Position numbers and translations under genes: made by a program. Positions 34,770 through 47,493 of a stretch of 64,000 nt of DNA are shown here, piece after piece (position 1 is the first letter of the stretch; every line of letters begins with the position of its first letter). This DNA is from Mauremys mutica. Lineage: Eukaryota; Chordata; Testudines; Geoemydidae. The DNA lies in NCBI RefSeq assembly GCF_020497125.1, contig NC_059072.1, positions 275,572,045 through 275,636,044 of the forward strand, read 5' to 3'. The notes under the pieces were generated by a model, which was given only the letters and a program-made list of their open reading frames with translations, did not search any database and was not told the origin of the DNA.

Positions 34770-36572
34770 CTGATGGAGGCCATATAAGTACTCTCAAACA
34801 GATGAATGCTTAACTAATTATTTTGTCTGGGAATGTTCTATTGTAGTCGTTCTTCCTGTTATATTGTCGTATACAAGACTGGTCATGAGATTATCAAAAT
34901 AAACTGCCTCAGCTGACACCGAACCAATGCTCAACTCTGTTCTCCTTTTATGTTGTTCTTTATAGTGGTAAGAGATTGTGGGTGATTTTTTTTTGTAATG
35001 TGTGTGTGTTTGGCTTTTGTTTGTTTGTTTTTCTTTATGTTTGTTTCTTTTTGAGGAGAAAATACTTTTGTTAGCAAGAATAACTTGTAACATTATCAAA
35101 TGATGTGGAGACTTGGGCAGGTTGTTAAGATAAATGAGGTTCACTCAGTGCAGTAATTCATTCTGGATCCGCATTTACTCATATGGGGATCCCTTATAGG
35201 CGCTGAAGGAAAAGAGTTGGAGGAGATGATTCTACAAAGCCTTCCCTTATTCCCTGCCCACCAACAATGGTCCCAAGCTCTATTACAACAATTGAAGAGG
35301 AGATTTCATGGAGTTGCACGGGATGAAGCCACGGCTTAAATGTTGTCCAGTACTGTAGCTCCCTTCCCCAGGGTCCCCTCCCAAGTGTATAACTGCTAGA
35401 TCCGTGTTCCTTTTGCTCACAGAGATGAAGGAATCTGGCCCATAGTAATGAGAAAATTCATCTGAATTAATCATGCCTAAACACAAGGTCTCAGATCCCT
35501 GTTGTTTTATTTAGGAAACAATGGCTCACAGTTAGCATAAACTATTGCAGGAAATTGGTCCAAAATCTCCCACTATCCTATGGTTGGTATGCTGTTCACA
35601 TGGGTTGCCACAATAAATCTTACACTAATAAGGTCATAATTATGCACTAGTCAGGACACAATAAGGCATAGAAAATTATGAGGGGAAGAGACACTACATG
35701 ATCAGACTTGTAGAAATCACTATTTGGGAAAGCTGAGCTTTCTTTTCTGTGTTCACCGGGAGGCAGATCAAGGCACAAAGGGAATTTCAGAGAGACATTA
35801 GATTTGATTAAAAAGTTAAATGCCATCCAATGTCATGCATCTCTCAGGATAAGCACAAAATGGATTCATTCAGTGCCCTGCAAGTTATATTACTGACGCA
35901 ATTGAAAGTCAAATAATGCATCTCAAATGTATTGTGGCTTTAGCCAATATGTTTTGGCCTATTTCATGTCAGGTACAAATCAGTATTTGTGTCAGATATT
36001 GATTAATATCTAGTCACTTAGGACTCTCTACAAGTCTCTTTCAAATTGTTTGAGCTGGAAATAAACAGGCACCGGTGATATCATCAAATGCCAGATCTTT
36101 AGTGTTTGTTAGCACTGCAATAACTTAGCCTTAGTCTTTTTAATAGTTTGATCATGTGGTCACAAGAGAACTGAGAGGTACAGTAGAAACTTATCACTGT
36201 TTAATTAAATGTAAACCCAGTGGCATATTGATCCCAACAGATCTCTGACTCCTAAGATGTGTAAATATGACACCGGTTCACAAAGGCTCACTGTTTCAAA
36301 GATGTGAAGATGGTGTCATACCCATGATATTTTTTCCAAGACAATCTAGAAAAAGTGACATGCATTAGATGATTATGTCGGCTTTTTTGTGTTTTTTTTG
36401 CTACTCAGTGGGGCCAATCCTGAAAGGTGTGCAGCATAAGTGGGCCCAAGGTGCTGAATGCACTTAAGTCACCGTGAAGTCAAATGGGAGTTGAAGATGC
36501 TGAGAGTTGTTGAGTCCTATGTGAAACAACAAGGTGTTGAGTTATTTTAAATTTTAACTTGGCTACATGTAT
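34770..36572. other. Stretch without a recognised gene
   Basis: There is a T/G-rich low-complexity piece at 34985-35050 (TTTGTTTGTTT). 35800-36240 is free of recognised repeats and has several homeodomain-like AT words. A weak piece of the ATTGACTTCA-type dispersed repeat lies at 36405-36490. No coding domain was seen. Confidence 0.5.
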
Positions 36573-37289
36573 TGTGGCAGAGTTCTGACCTTGCTCCTGT
36601 GGGTCCTGCACTTCTAGGCGGTTTATGCTAGCCTCAGTGGCTCACTGTGACCCTCCACGTAGCCCTTCTCTCTCTAGGGCCAGGGTTACAGTCTACTGAG
36701 CCCTTTTCATCATAGGCTGCAAGGAGATTGGTGAGAGAACTCCCACAGTCTCTGTTCAGCCTCCTGTCCTGACAGGGACCTGACTTCCCCTTCCAGGAGA
36801 TGTTCCTGTAGTGGTGGGTTGCGGGGAACCCGGGCCCGCCCTCTACTCCGGGTTCCAGCCCAGGGACCCTAATGGTAGCAGTTGTTGGCAGCCAAACTTT
36901 CACTGCCAGAGTTGCTACATTTCCCTGGGCCACTTCCCCACAGCTCTCCTGCTTCTCCCTTCTTCACCCTTACCTTAGGGCTCCTTTAACAATGTTTTAG
37001 GGTGTCTTCAGTAACCAGCCCTTCAGCCGCACTTCCTCTCCTCTGGCTCCTCTGCCTGACTGGAGTGAGCCCTTTTTATAGTAACAGCAGGGCCTTAATT
37101 AGAGTCAGGTGGTCACATTAACTGAATGGCCTCACCTGACTCTTTACAGGTTAATTAGAGTCAGGTGTTCTCATTAGCCTGGAGCAGCCCCTGCTCTGGT
37201 CAGTCAGGGAACAGAAAACTGTTAATTCAGTGGCCAGTATATCTGCCTTCTGCTATTCTGCTGTACCCAACTGGCCTGGGTCTATCACA
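36573..37289 (+). mobile_element. Solo LTR (TGTG...CACA), 717 bp
   Basis: It starts TGTGGCAGAGTTCTGACC and ends GGGTCTATCACA. A TATA-like CTTTTTATAGTAACAG sits at 37069-37084. Downstream, TTAATTAGAGTCAGGTG is repeated at 37096-37112 and 37153-37169. The minus-strand 99-codon frame at 36634-36933 lies within the LTR and has no recognised domain. Flanking duplications are not clear. No internal proviral sequence adjoins it. It is related in its general plan to the element at 29730. Confidence 0.65.
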
Positions 37290-37984
37290 TAATATACAGA
37301 AAATACTGCAGTAGTAATAATCAAATCACAGTGCAGATAGTAATGCTCTGCAGATATGTCTCTCTCTTTTGTAGGAAAGCAAATATCTTGTGTAGGAAAT
37401 GACAAATTACTTTTTAAATTTTAATTCATGAAATAAATTATGGATTTAAAATCAAGTTACATAATTTTAATATATAGACATTTAAAATAAGAAATTTCAC
37501 AGATTTGAATATTTTCATAAGATTTAGAAATAAAATCAAATGTAGTTACTATCTGAAATACAATCTGGTTAATGTTTGTTTCACCATCATAAATGCTGTT
37601 ACTACTGATAATGAGTGACTGGCTGCACTGGACAGTGTGGGCAGGTATTGGGTAAGCACCTTTGGACATTTTCTTCCATACCTCTCATTCCTGATCAGCA
37701 ATGATACCCACGCTATTCTAGTCCAGGGGCTCCACCTTGTACCAAACTGTGCAGTGGCTTTATGATGTGGAAAATAATTCACTAGAAAGAAACCTGAGAC
37801 CATTAAATTTACTTTTACTGGTCACCTAAATCAGATTTTAACTCATGGTTCTAGATATGACAGACAAGTGCCATAGGGCTGTATGCGTCCATGGCTTTCA
37901 TGCAAAAACAAGTATAGCAACTTACTACAAATTCCCCATATTCTATGCACAAGCCAAAACCCCTATACATTATTTTGCCTTACC

Positions 37985-38279
37985 CATCCTCCCTAAACCC
38001 TTCCTGCTGTGATGCCTATAAAAAAATTGAAAATGATTAGGATGTTGGCATGCTGAAACCACTGCCTGTCATGCTGACCAATATTCTTACATTTGTTCCT
38101 TGTAGTCCCATGTCTGTATCCATCTGTGGTCTCTTCTCCTATACTTAGAATGTAAGCTTTTCAGGTCAGGGATCATCTTGTGTTCTGTAATAGCACAATG
38201 TCTAGTGCAATGGGGTCCAGATCCTTGACTAGTATTCCTCAGCATTACGGTAACACAAATAAATAAATAAATAACCATA
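37985..38279 (+). mobile_element. L3-type LINE tail, copy 1
   Basis: It contains GATGCCTATAAAAAAATTGA, CCTGTCATGCTGACCAATAT, AGAATGTAAGCTTTTCAGG, AGTGCAATGGGGTCCAGATC and a terminal (AAAT)n, the 3' tail of an old CR1/L3-type LINE. The same order occurs at 42590, 54690 and 58940. Confidence 0.65.
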
Positions 38280-38329
38280 ATAATAATACCTAACTTTTAC
38301 ATAGTATTTTTCATCAGTAGATCTGAAAG

Positions 38330-38402
38330 CACATCACAAAGGGAAGTAAGTAGCATTATCATTATCCCAATTTTACAGATGGGAAAACTGAGACATGGAC
38401 AT
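38330..38402 (-). repeat. MIR-like piece, minus strand
   Basis: The words ATTATCCCAATTTTACAGAT and GGGAAAACTGAGACATGG are the complement of the MIR 3' conserved part. The piece is short and isolated. Confidence 0.6.
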
Positions 38403-38983
38403 TATTAATGATAATAATTATGTGAAGAGGAAGAAAAGGCCTATTCAGGAGTTCTGAAGCTCAGCAAAACAGCCTGTTTATGAGAATGGGGGATAAATCA
38501 GGGCAAATCTAAAATACTATGAAAGAAGGGTCTGATCCTGTGCCGTATTGTGACTGGAACCTTCATACGTTTAATGTTATTCAAATAAGTGTTTGTAGTG
38601 TTGAGGCCTTAATATTTAGCATTAGAGATTAATACAACTATATGTTGTATTTAGTAACTGATCACTAACTTAAATTTATAAAAGGGCGGGACTGTCACGT
38701 CTCCATTATGCCCCATCCATTGTAATGTTGAAGCTACCTCTTACTGGCCTATTTTTTAATTTCCTTCTCCCTCTTCCAATTTTACCATAAACAAACTGAA
38801 CCTTCACATGCCACATATCAGGATAGAATAGTTTAGGAACAGTCACAAGCCATTGAGATTACTTGCATACAGGAAGTTACCCATATGAATAGGTGTTATC
38901 AGATCAGGCCCCAAGTGTTCCCTGACTAATGGAAAAAACATACAGGATATTATAGTAATATAGTGCAGTAGGTAAGTTGTGAG

Positions 38984-39015
38984 GTTTTTTTGTTTGTTTG
39001 TTTGTTTGTTTGTGG
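38984..39015. repeat. (TTTG)n simple repeat
   Basis: A run of seven or so TTTG units. It explains the glutamine/threonine/asparagine-rich minus-strand frame here, which is not a gene. Confidence 0.95.
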
Positions 39016-39221
39016 GAGGGGGTTGTTTTTTGCATGCCAAGGCAAGCTAGACCAGTATAAGACAGGGTTAAACCTGATAACATGTGTGCACACTAGGTGT
39101 TTCCATCAGCTTAACTACACAGATTGTTTTAAATTCATTTTGCTGAATTTAGCACTTTTCTAACATAGACAAGACTATGTTAATAGATAGTCCTTGTTCT
39201 GAGGAGCTTTTACACTCTTAG

Positions 39222-39350
39222 TAGAGAAAAACAGAGGCAGAGAGAGGTGAAGTGACATGCCTCCAAAATTACAAAGCTGGTCACTGGTCCAGTAAATAGA
39301 ACCCAAGTCTTCCTAAACCGAGTGTAATACCTTACCCACGGGACTACAAC
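39222..39350 (-). repeat. MIR-like SINE, minus strand
   Basis: The words ACAGAGGCAGAGAGAGGTGA, AGTGACATGCCTCCAAAATT and ATAGAACCCAAGTCTTCCTA are the reverse complement of the MIR body. Confidence 0.65.
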
Positions 39351-42300
39351 CCTCTCTTTTAAATATCAGTGTTCATGTAACAGTTGTGACAATAAAAAAT
39401 ATTAAAAAGGACATCTAAAATAGCAATGAAGACCTAAATGTATTGATGTTTAAATATTTGTTTTGGAATACACTGAATAAAAGAGTAATGCGCTAACTTC
39501 TGATATTTTAAAAAAGAATGTGTATGAATACATTTAAAGAAATTTTCTTTGTTCCATAATTTATTTTTATTACAGTACTGTGCCTAGTTAATTACCCCTT
39601 TTATACACAATTTTTTGACATTATATAGAATGGTCTTTCACAAAAATGAACTGAAATTAGTAGTGAAATATCTGCTTTTATATGTATACTGCATATATAC
39701 CTTGAAAGCCTTTCACCATAGTAAAATACCAATGAAAAAAAGACATTTTCTTTCAAACAGCAACAGAAAATTAATCCCCTCCCCCAAATTACAATATTAA
39801 ATAAATGCATATTTCAAGTCCATCCATAGCAAGGAAAATAGGAAAGTACAGGCAGAACTTTTTAAGCAGATATTAAGATGTTTAGCCTTTGGGATCCCTT
39901 TCTTGGGTCATACACTTGTTGCCACATAGACCTAGTTTAAATCGCACAATGTCCCATGACAGCATGTCAAATCGATGTTCACCGTTGAATAATGTTTTAG
40001 GGCATCCAGAAGATCACATTCCCTTGCAATTCATTGAACATCTCATTTAAAAGCACTACAGCAAAGTATATTTCTTCCATAGGGTTTTTCTTTTTAATGT
40101 AACCTGCATATAAGATATATATAATATTCAATATATGGAAATAATGGGTATACATAGTAATAGATTATCCTGCTAAAATATGTGACATCTCAAAGGGCAT
40201 GCTTGAAGGATAAAGTCAAATTCAGTTTATATGGAAGGCTTTACTTACGGGTCTGAAGGATATTGTTGTTGTTGCTTTTTGTTTGTTTTGTTTCTTTCTT
40301 GTTTATGGTCTTAAGATATCATAATAATATGGTTCAGTGCTGGGGCAGAATATGATCATTTAAATGTCATCACTTTGTGTGCTTAGGGTGAAATTCTTCC
40401 AGGTAGGGATAGCCTGTGCATGGATGTAAGATCAATGGGGTGAAATGAGGCAGGAGTAGTCCCTTGGGGTAGGTGGATAGTGAAGGGTACTGACATCCTT
40501 GCTAGCTCTGCACAGGAGAACATGGGAAGCTGAGAGTTAGAGATAAGGTGAGTGGAGGCTGAGTGCCCTCAGTTTCAAACATAGTGACCGTAACACTCTG
40601 TGCTATTGGTACAAAGTGACCGTGGTCATTACTCCCATCTGGAAGCTGTATTAGAATCCAGGGGGTTTCAGAAGAGGCAAAGCTTGTGCTTCAGCCCCAC
40701 ATGGTAGCCCTGGGCAGGAATGATAGATACCCTCCCTCCACCAGCTCCAGTGCACTTAACAATATAAATCCCAATTACTTCAGCTGTGTGTATTTGAAAT
40801 AAATTATGAAAGAGCTGGGATATTACATACCAGAAGGAGTTAGTGTAACTTTATACACTCTCGATATAGAAAAAGGGCCTAAACCAAAACTCGAGATCAA
40901 AACATGTGTATAAATGGTTGAACATAAAGATATTGCCAACAGAGAAAGGAACTAAACACAGGAAAGAAGCAGACTTGATCCATCTCTCATGTCAGACTTT
41001 GGGTCCCATCCTGGTGCTGAACACATACATATGATGCTGACAGTCCTCAATTCCTATTGACTTATGTGGGAATTCAGGCTGTTCTGAACCTTGCAGGACT
41101 AGACCAATGTTTTTTTTAAGACATAAATATAAGTTTTCTTCAAAATAGGTATCTTGACAATTATTTTGGAAATATTGTTAGAAATGGAGTGTAAGTATTG
41201 TTATCAGTGAAGCCATCAAATTGGCCTTTCTAAAGAAGTTCTTTAGAGATTGCTGTCAACACCAGGGGATATAGTCAAACTTTTCCTTGTTCCCCAGTGA
41301 TGCCTGCAAACCAGTCTGGCACTAGACCAAAGTGGAGCAGATCTGATAATAGGAAGATCTGTTAAGCTTTCAACCAGAACTAAGTGGTGTAATGAAAAGC
41401 CTATTAAAGACAAGAGGAAAGGATACAAGGGGATTGGAAAAAATAGACCTTTTATACGTGCCTTCCAGGCCTTAAATTAAAATATGAAGTTGGTAGCAAG
41501 AATTTTGTGACTCCAGCCTTGCAGTCACATATCATATTTCCATTTTTATCATAATTTCCAACTTGTAAATGATAGAAGACATTTTATAATGTACAGTTAT
41601 TATATAACAGTTATATAATTATCTATACAAACTAACATAACTATTTATAAAGAATCTTTACTTTCAAGACTCTTGAGGTGTTTTACAATTCAATAAATTA
41701 TTCAATCACTAAATTAGTAATTTAATCCTGATATAATAAAGCAACCCTCTTCAAGCTAAAGTATAGGAGGAGATACATCATAGGAAAAATGAAGGAGAGA
41801 AGGGGTGCTGGAACAATTTTTAAAGTGGGGTGCTGCTAATGGAAACCATGGAAACCATGAATTTGGTATTTGGTATTAATATTTCAAGCCCGGGGAGAGG
41901 GAAGTACTCCTTGTTCCAGCACCACTGAAGGACAGAGACTCTAAATAAGTGACCAATGGAGCCCATAATAATCAACACATTTGCAATAGTGTTCAGGTGT
42001 TGCTCAAGACAACACACTTGAGTATGTTCGGGTCAGATACATTGCCATTTCTAGTGAATACATATTTCTGTATGAATTGGCATTTTACTGTTGTCCGGAT
42101 TTTATTATTTACAAGCAAGGAATGACAAGGAACTTTTTTCTGTTGTGGAACAAGGTCCAATTCTGGAATGAGTTGAGCTCCTTCAGCTGCTGTTCAGGTT
42201 AATGGAAGTCAAGAGGATTCATACCTTTGGGGGTTAGTTGCAAAAATACTCACTGCTTGAATACTTAGGTAGAGAATTATAAGTTGAACAGATAATTATT

Positions 42301-42585
42301 TTTGGTATCCCCAGATATATGCAAATGAGTGTATGGCTACTGAAAAAGTGGATAATTGTGTAGCTTTCCTAGAAACTTGTTAAAAAACCTGCTTTTGCAT
42401 AATCAGTTTTTTTCTCTTTTGTTTATTCTTATATCCTCTTAAGTTCTATATATGGCAACGATAAGAAATAGAAGTAAAAGGGGTCAAAGAAACATAAAAA
42501 TTGACTCGCACCTCTGGTTACCCCATGATTCCAGCATCTATCATCACTTGTTAAATTTTCAAAAAAATCTTCATTCTTCCTCCCA
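39351..42585. other. Long stretch without a recognised gene
   Basis: The sequence is AT-rich, with (GTT)n/(TTTG) low complexity at 40262-40300. A dispersed repeat piece of the ATTGACTTCA kind lies at about 40995-41105 (TTCCTATTGACTTATGTGGG). Nothing else is recognised. The frames are short and lack domains. Confidence 0.5.
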
Positions 42586-42589
42586 TGTT

Positions 42590-42945
42590 GTCCCTAATGC
42601 TAGGAGAAGGTCTCCATAAATATCCACAAAACTGACTCACGATCCTCTTTCAGAACATTCCTTAAAACTCTCCTTTGCCATGTTGCCTACAAAAAAATTG
42701 ATAAGTATTGGGCTGCTGGTATATTCAGACCACTGCCTTTCATGCTGACCGATACTGTCTCATTGTTTCCTAGTATTCCTCCATGTGTCTGTATCCATCT
42801 GTTTTCACTTGCCTTATACTTATGTTGTAAGTTCTTTTGGCAGGTTCTGTCTCTTTGTTCTGTATTTGTACAGCACATACCACAGTGGGGTTCTGGTCCA
42901 TGAGTGGGCCTTTAGGCACTACTGTAATACAAATAATACAGGCAA
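42590..42945 (+). mobile_element. L3-type LINE tail, copy 2
   Basis: This is longer than the copy at 37985. It starts in CACAAAACTGACTCACGATC and CTTAAAACTCTCCTTTGCCA, then GTTGCCTACAAAAAAATTGA, TTTCATGCTGACCGATACTG and GTACAGCACATACCACAGTG, and ends in TAATACAAATAATACAGG. No coding remains. Confidence 0.7.
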
Positions 42946-45740
42946 TAAGAAAAGTAAATATTTTACCCATTATGAAAACATTCACTTTACACTAAACATA
43001 CATAAAATTAAGTGTACTGAAATATATGTTAGACCAACAAGTATTCCATGAGCCTGTGGCCATGGAATTTGACTCAAAATTCACACCCTGCTCCTGAATT
43101 TTTGTAAAGAAAAATAGTCATATCCTTGAGTGAAGCTGTCCTGTGCTCAGCATCGAACCAAAGGTGGGGTTACAGAGATGCTATTATGCCTTATCCACTC
43201 CTCAGTCTGAGGACAGCTAGGAACTGCACATCAGGTGCAGGGAGGGTGTGTGGCAAGACAAGTCCCTTTGTACTGCAGGAACAGTGCAGGAGATCTTTCC
43301 CAGTGGTTCTAGCCCTCCAGGCTAAAAAATAAACCTTGAAAAGCTGAGCTAAATGTACCCCAATGTAGTGTTGAAATAGTTGTGCGCTATTTCACTGCTG
43401 ATTATTTTGACAGACCCACCCAACTACTGTGCTTAGCCATAGTCCCAAACTGCCGTCAAAAAGGCCTCAGGAGACAAATCCTCAGCTACTCTTTATACAG
43501 CTGTCAAAATCTCCACTTTACCCCTAACAACATCTGTGATGCAATTATTCATTGCCAGAATAAGAATTTGTAATGTATCAATAATGAGATTATGGGGATA
43601 GCCTAAAATAAATGTACCGCAAGTCAATATCTAAATAGCATAAGGGCCTATTGTACTGGTTTACATGTTTAATTCATTAAACATTTCCTTTTAAAATTAA
43701 ATTTGGATGCTATATAATGCCTACATCAGATTGCCACAATATCCAGGGTTCTTGCTGCAGAATTTAGGCCCAGCTTGCTGGAGAGTATGTGGGACCTTGA
43801 ACATATCGCTTATTAAGGGTGCTTATCACTTCCAGCAAATTGCTGTGCAGCTTGAACTCCAGTCAACATCACAGAGAACTGAAGGCACCCAGCCCCATGC
43901 AGGATCAGCCTTGTGAAGGGAAAGCTTACTGCATGTAACAATTCTATCTGCTTTTAAGTTTTTTTCTGCCTCTGCAGTATCTGAGTACTTTGATGTTTTT
44001 ATAGTTGAATTTGAAATACAGTGAAAAATTATCTATTAATAAATCCATTTGGCTCACACTCCCTCTGGGCTTTGTGGACTGTTTCTGGCATTTTTGTTTT
44101 GCTGAAGTATTGCTTTTCAAATTTACTGAAGTGGACTTGACTAGCATCCTCCTGGGCTTGGTCTATATCTGGAAAAAGGGAAAAAGTCTGAAGACACTGG
44201 GGAAGAGAGAATGCATTTTTCCATATCCTCTGCCTTTTAATGTTCCTGGAAATTGCAAAATGCAAGGTGGAGGAGTCGTGGAGTTATAGCTTGTGATGGG
44301 TGTCAGCCTTTTGCGGATTCTCTTGGGCTGGAAGCACTTTTCCCTGATTCCACCATTGAGGAAAACAGGTCAATCCTATAAATGGTGCAGTGAAGTATAC
44401 AGGCCAAGTGTTGCTTGCAGGGAGTCCATGTGGATTGGTTCATAATCTAGATCTCAGAAGGCTTATGTGGGTCGCTGGGAGTGAAATTCCAGTGCAGAGG
44501 AAGTCCTGAGCGGTAAATAGCTATGCGTCTAGCTGAGCTATTCACGTGTAGATAGATGACTTGCATTATCCTGATAACTTATCATGATATGTAAATGGCT
44601 GACTATTTTTCTGGTGGAGGAGGATCAGAGCATGAACAGACAGGCTTTTGAGAAGAGAAACAGTGCTGCCTTCTCCCACCTCCGCCCTCCTCCCCCCTCG
44701 GTGAAATGAAAGGCTATTGGGGCACGCAGGCAGAGATAATTTATGAAAAAAAATAGTTTTGTTCAGAAGAGTGAGGCAAGCAGCCTGAGGAATCCCCAGT
44801 CAGCCACACCACACACCTTCACTCATCAAATAAGTACTATGATTTTATGCTGCTGCTATTAAATAAATCTGTATTGAAGAGAATGAAACTTTTATGTAGA
44901 AAAATTACTTCAATATTATATACCAATTGCACCTGCCAGATATACACCTTTTAAGGTATGTATCAGTTATATCAATCTAATTACATTTGAGATTGTAAAC
45001 ACCTTAAGACAGTCATTATAGTTGTACATTCTTGTTTCTCAGTAACATAGCAATGATCTTGAGAGTGGAGAAAGAGGCTTTAGATATTCAGATGCTCATT
45101 TCTGTAGTTTCTTCCATTTGAAGATTTCAGAATGCTTCCAAAACATTAATGTAGAGTTTCTCAAACTTAATATAGCAAGATCTTACACAAGGACTACATC
45201 CCCACCCACTTAAAAGAGAACATCAGCCCGCCCACTTGCTGTTAATTACAGTATTAGAGCTGAAAGCCGTAGTCCTTTCTCAGGCAAAACCACCTTTGAG
45301 ATCAGTGATGTTTTTTCCTGAGTAAGGACTGCACAATTTGACCTTTAGAAAGGTGTTTGACACTGCTGCTTCATTTGCTGATTTATGAAGCTAAAAGTCT
45401 AGACACAAGTGTGATTTATGGGGCAGATTGTGATACAGACAAGGGTTACACAATATTTACTTGCCTTCAAACTCTTTCATGGCAGTGAAATATTTCCCTA
45501 AAGTTTAAAAACTCTATGTTGTGCCAAGCCATTTATATTAATAGTGTTTATTAAAGGTGTGAAGCCAGACTGTCTTGTTTATCTCTGGGTATATATTTCA
45601 GAGAAATCATTATTTCACTATGTTTTGTGAATATTTAGTTGATTTACCAAAACACATCTTGACACTGCTTTACAATTAGGTTAGGTGTCTTACCATAGTC
45701 TTGTACTGATACCTTTCTACTATTGTCCTGACATCAAGGT
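42946..45740. other. Stretch without a recognised gene; GATA-rich patch near 44550
   Basis: No coding domain or named element is seen. 44270-44830 is more GC-balanced than its surroundings. It holds a cluster of GATA-type words at 44550-44592 and a CACGTG at 44543-44548. The 94-codon frame 44005-44289 (+) has no recognised content and lies across from an equally open minus frame. Confidence 0.45.
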
Positions 45741-45744
45741 TATG

Positions 45745-45860
45745 AATCATGAGATCTAGGTTCTAGGTCACAGACTCCCTATATGACTTTGGCAAGTAAC
45801 TTAAAACTTTCTCTGCCTCAATTTCCTCAACTGTAAAATGATAATTCCCTTTTCACAAAA
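45745..45860 (+). repeat. MIR-like piece
   Basis: The words GAGATCTAGGTTCTAGGTCA, TATATGACTTTGGCAAGTAA and CTCAACTGTAAAATGATAAT are in MIR order. The copy is truncated. Confidence 0.7.
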
Positions 45861-45864
45861 TGTA

Positions 45865-46897
45865 TGATATAGCTTAATCAGCAAATTCCGGGTTGCAATC
45901 CAGACCAGTGGAGGGTTGTGTCATTACCTGCCCTGCAATCTGGGATGTCTTACAATGCTTTGCTGCAGTAGCTTCCAATCTGGGCTCCTCACAAACAGCT
46001 GCAGCCTGCCAGAAGTGGCCCCAGCAGACTTGATTACTACCTGCAGAATGACCCCAACACACTCCCACTTCTGAATTTTCCAAAAATAGTGTGTTCTGCA
46101 CTGGCCAGCCCTCTCCTGGGGGTTACCCCTGTAAGGGCTCAATGTACAGCAATTTGGAACCTTAAATAGAGTTTCCTAGATGGTTCAGTTTACACACAAC
46201 ACTAGATTAGTTTTGATTCAAATAAAAAAAAAGATTTAACTACAAAGAGAGAGATTTTAAGTGAGTACAAGTGCAAGGCACTAAAGTCAGAAATGGCTGC
46301 AAAAGAAATAAAGATAAAACACTTTCTAGTGCTGAATTTTAACAAACTAGACTTGGTTCAAGGTAAAATTTTTACCACATGCTCCCAGATAACCAAATAG
46401 GCTAACCAAATTTTAGCTCAGAATTTCTCCCAAAGTCAAATGGCTTCTTCCTTTGGTTTCTTAGGTGAAAGAGAAGGAGAGCTAGTTAGGGAGAGATACA
46501 TTTGGGTGTTTTTGCCCTTCACTGTTATACACCCATCACCATCTGAAATACTGAAACCTGTCATTTTACTGAGGGTTACCCCTAGATAAAGTTCATTCCC
46601 ACTGTGAGATTGGAACCATGTACAAAGATTATTGCAACAATCTGTAGGGTATAAAGACAGAGTGCATTCAGTCACACTTATTAAAGTTTGCAAAGCTCAT
46701 TGAGCACCTTGGATACAAGACATTATATAAGTGCAAATTATTAAGACAAAGTTGCATTGGTGAAACTTTGCGGCCCTGGGAGTTCTCTTTTCACATTTCC
46801 ACTGATGAAAATCATATCAATTTTTCTTATAATTATGGCACTCTCTCAACTGACTTGTATTTACATTTTAATTGAGACACGACTAAACTCCATTTTA
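45865..46897. other. Unnamed dispersed-repeat-like region
   Basis: 45870-46140 is GC-balanced, with short open frames that I do not recognise. 46180-46640 (AAGATTTAACTACAAAGAGA and AGTGAGTACAAGTGCAAGGC) reads like a dispersed retroelement repeat I have seen in turtle DNA, but I cannot name it. No protein domain is visible. Confidence 0.35.
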
Positions 46898-47149
46898 GGT
46901 CAGGTCTATGCTAAATAATTAGGTCAACCCAGATATGTCCCTCAGGGGTGTGAAAAATCCACACCATGACCAACATAGAGAAGCTGACCAATGTAGACAG
47001 TGCTATGCTGACAGAAGAATTTTTCCACCAATCTAGCTACCACCTCTTTGGGATTAACTACACTGATGAGATAGCTCCTCCCTTTTCTGTAGTGGCGGTG
47101 CTAAAGGGACGCAGCTGTGCTGCTGCAATTTTTTAGTGAAGACATAGCC
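46898..47149. mobile_element. Harbinger-related MITE, 252 bp
   Basis: It starts GGTCAGGTCTATGCTAAAT and ends TAGTGAAGACATAGCC, which are imperfect inverted repeats. The 3-bp flanks are TTA (46895-46897) and TCA (47150-47152), the TWA-type duplication of PIF/Harbinger with one change. The interior includes CTCAGGGGTGTGAAAAATCC, shared with the MITE at 52960-54134, which lies in the opposite orientation. Confidence 0.7.
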
Positions 47150-47278
47150 TCAGTGACTGGTAAAGTACAGTAATTTGGGGGATGGGCAGAGTCTATATGC
47201 ACAATGGATGTGTGATAAGGCCCTTAGTGATGGACAGATGTTTTTGGTTTTTTGTCTGTTTGTTTAAATAACCTAGCC

Positions 47279-47485
47279 CAGGGGTCAGCAACCTCCGGGA
47301 AGCGCCGCGGGCCGAGGGATGTGCTGGCCGCAGCTTTGCGCCACCCCTATTGGCCTGGAACAGCAAACCACGGACAGTAGGAGCTGCAATTGGCCGAACC
47401 TGTCAACACGGCAGGTAAATAAACTGGCCCGGCCTCCCAGGATGCTTACCCCGGCGAGCCTCGTGCCAGAGGTTGCCGACCCCTG
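47279..47485. mobile_element. Palindromic hAT-type MITE, copy 2, internally deleted
   Basis: It starts CAGGGGTCAGCAACCTCC and ends AGGTTGCCGACCCCTG. The flanks are ACCTAGCC (47271-47278) and GCCTAGCC (47486-47493), with one mismatch in 8. After the first 17 or so bases the left half is lost, up to a GGAAGCGCCGCGGGCC word, so about 125 bp are missing relative to the other copies. The right half is intact. Confidence 0.93.
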
Positions 47486-47493
47486 GCCTAGCC

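Noticed and set aside
38843..39040. Lys/Gln/Asn/Thr-rich minus frame
   Set aside because: It is a translation of a (TTTG)n simple repeat.
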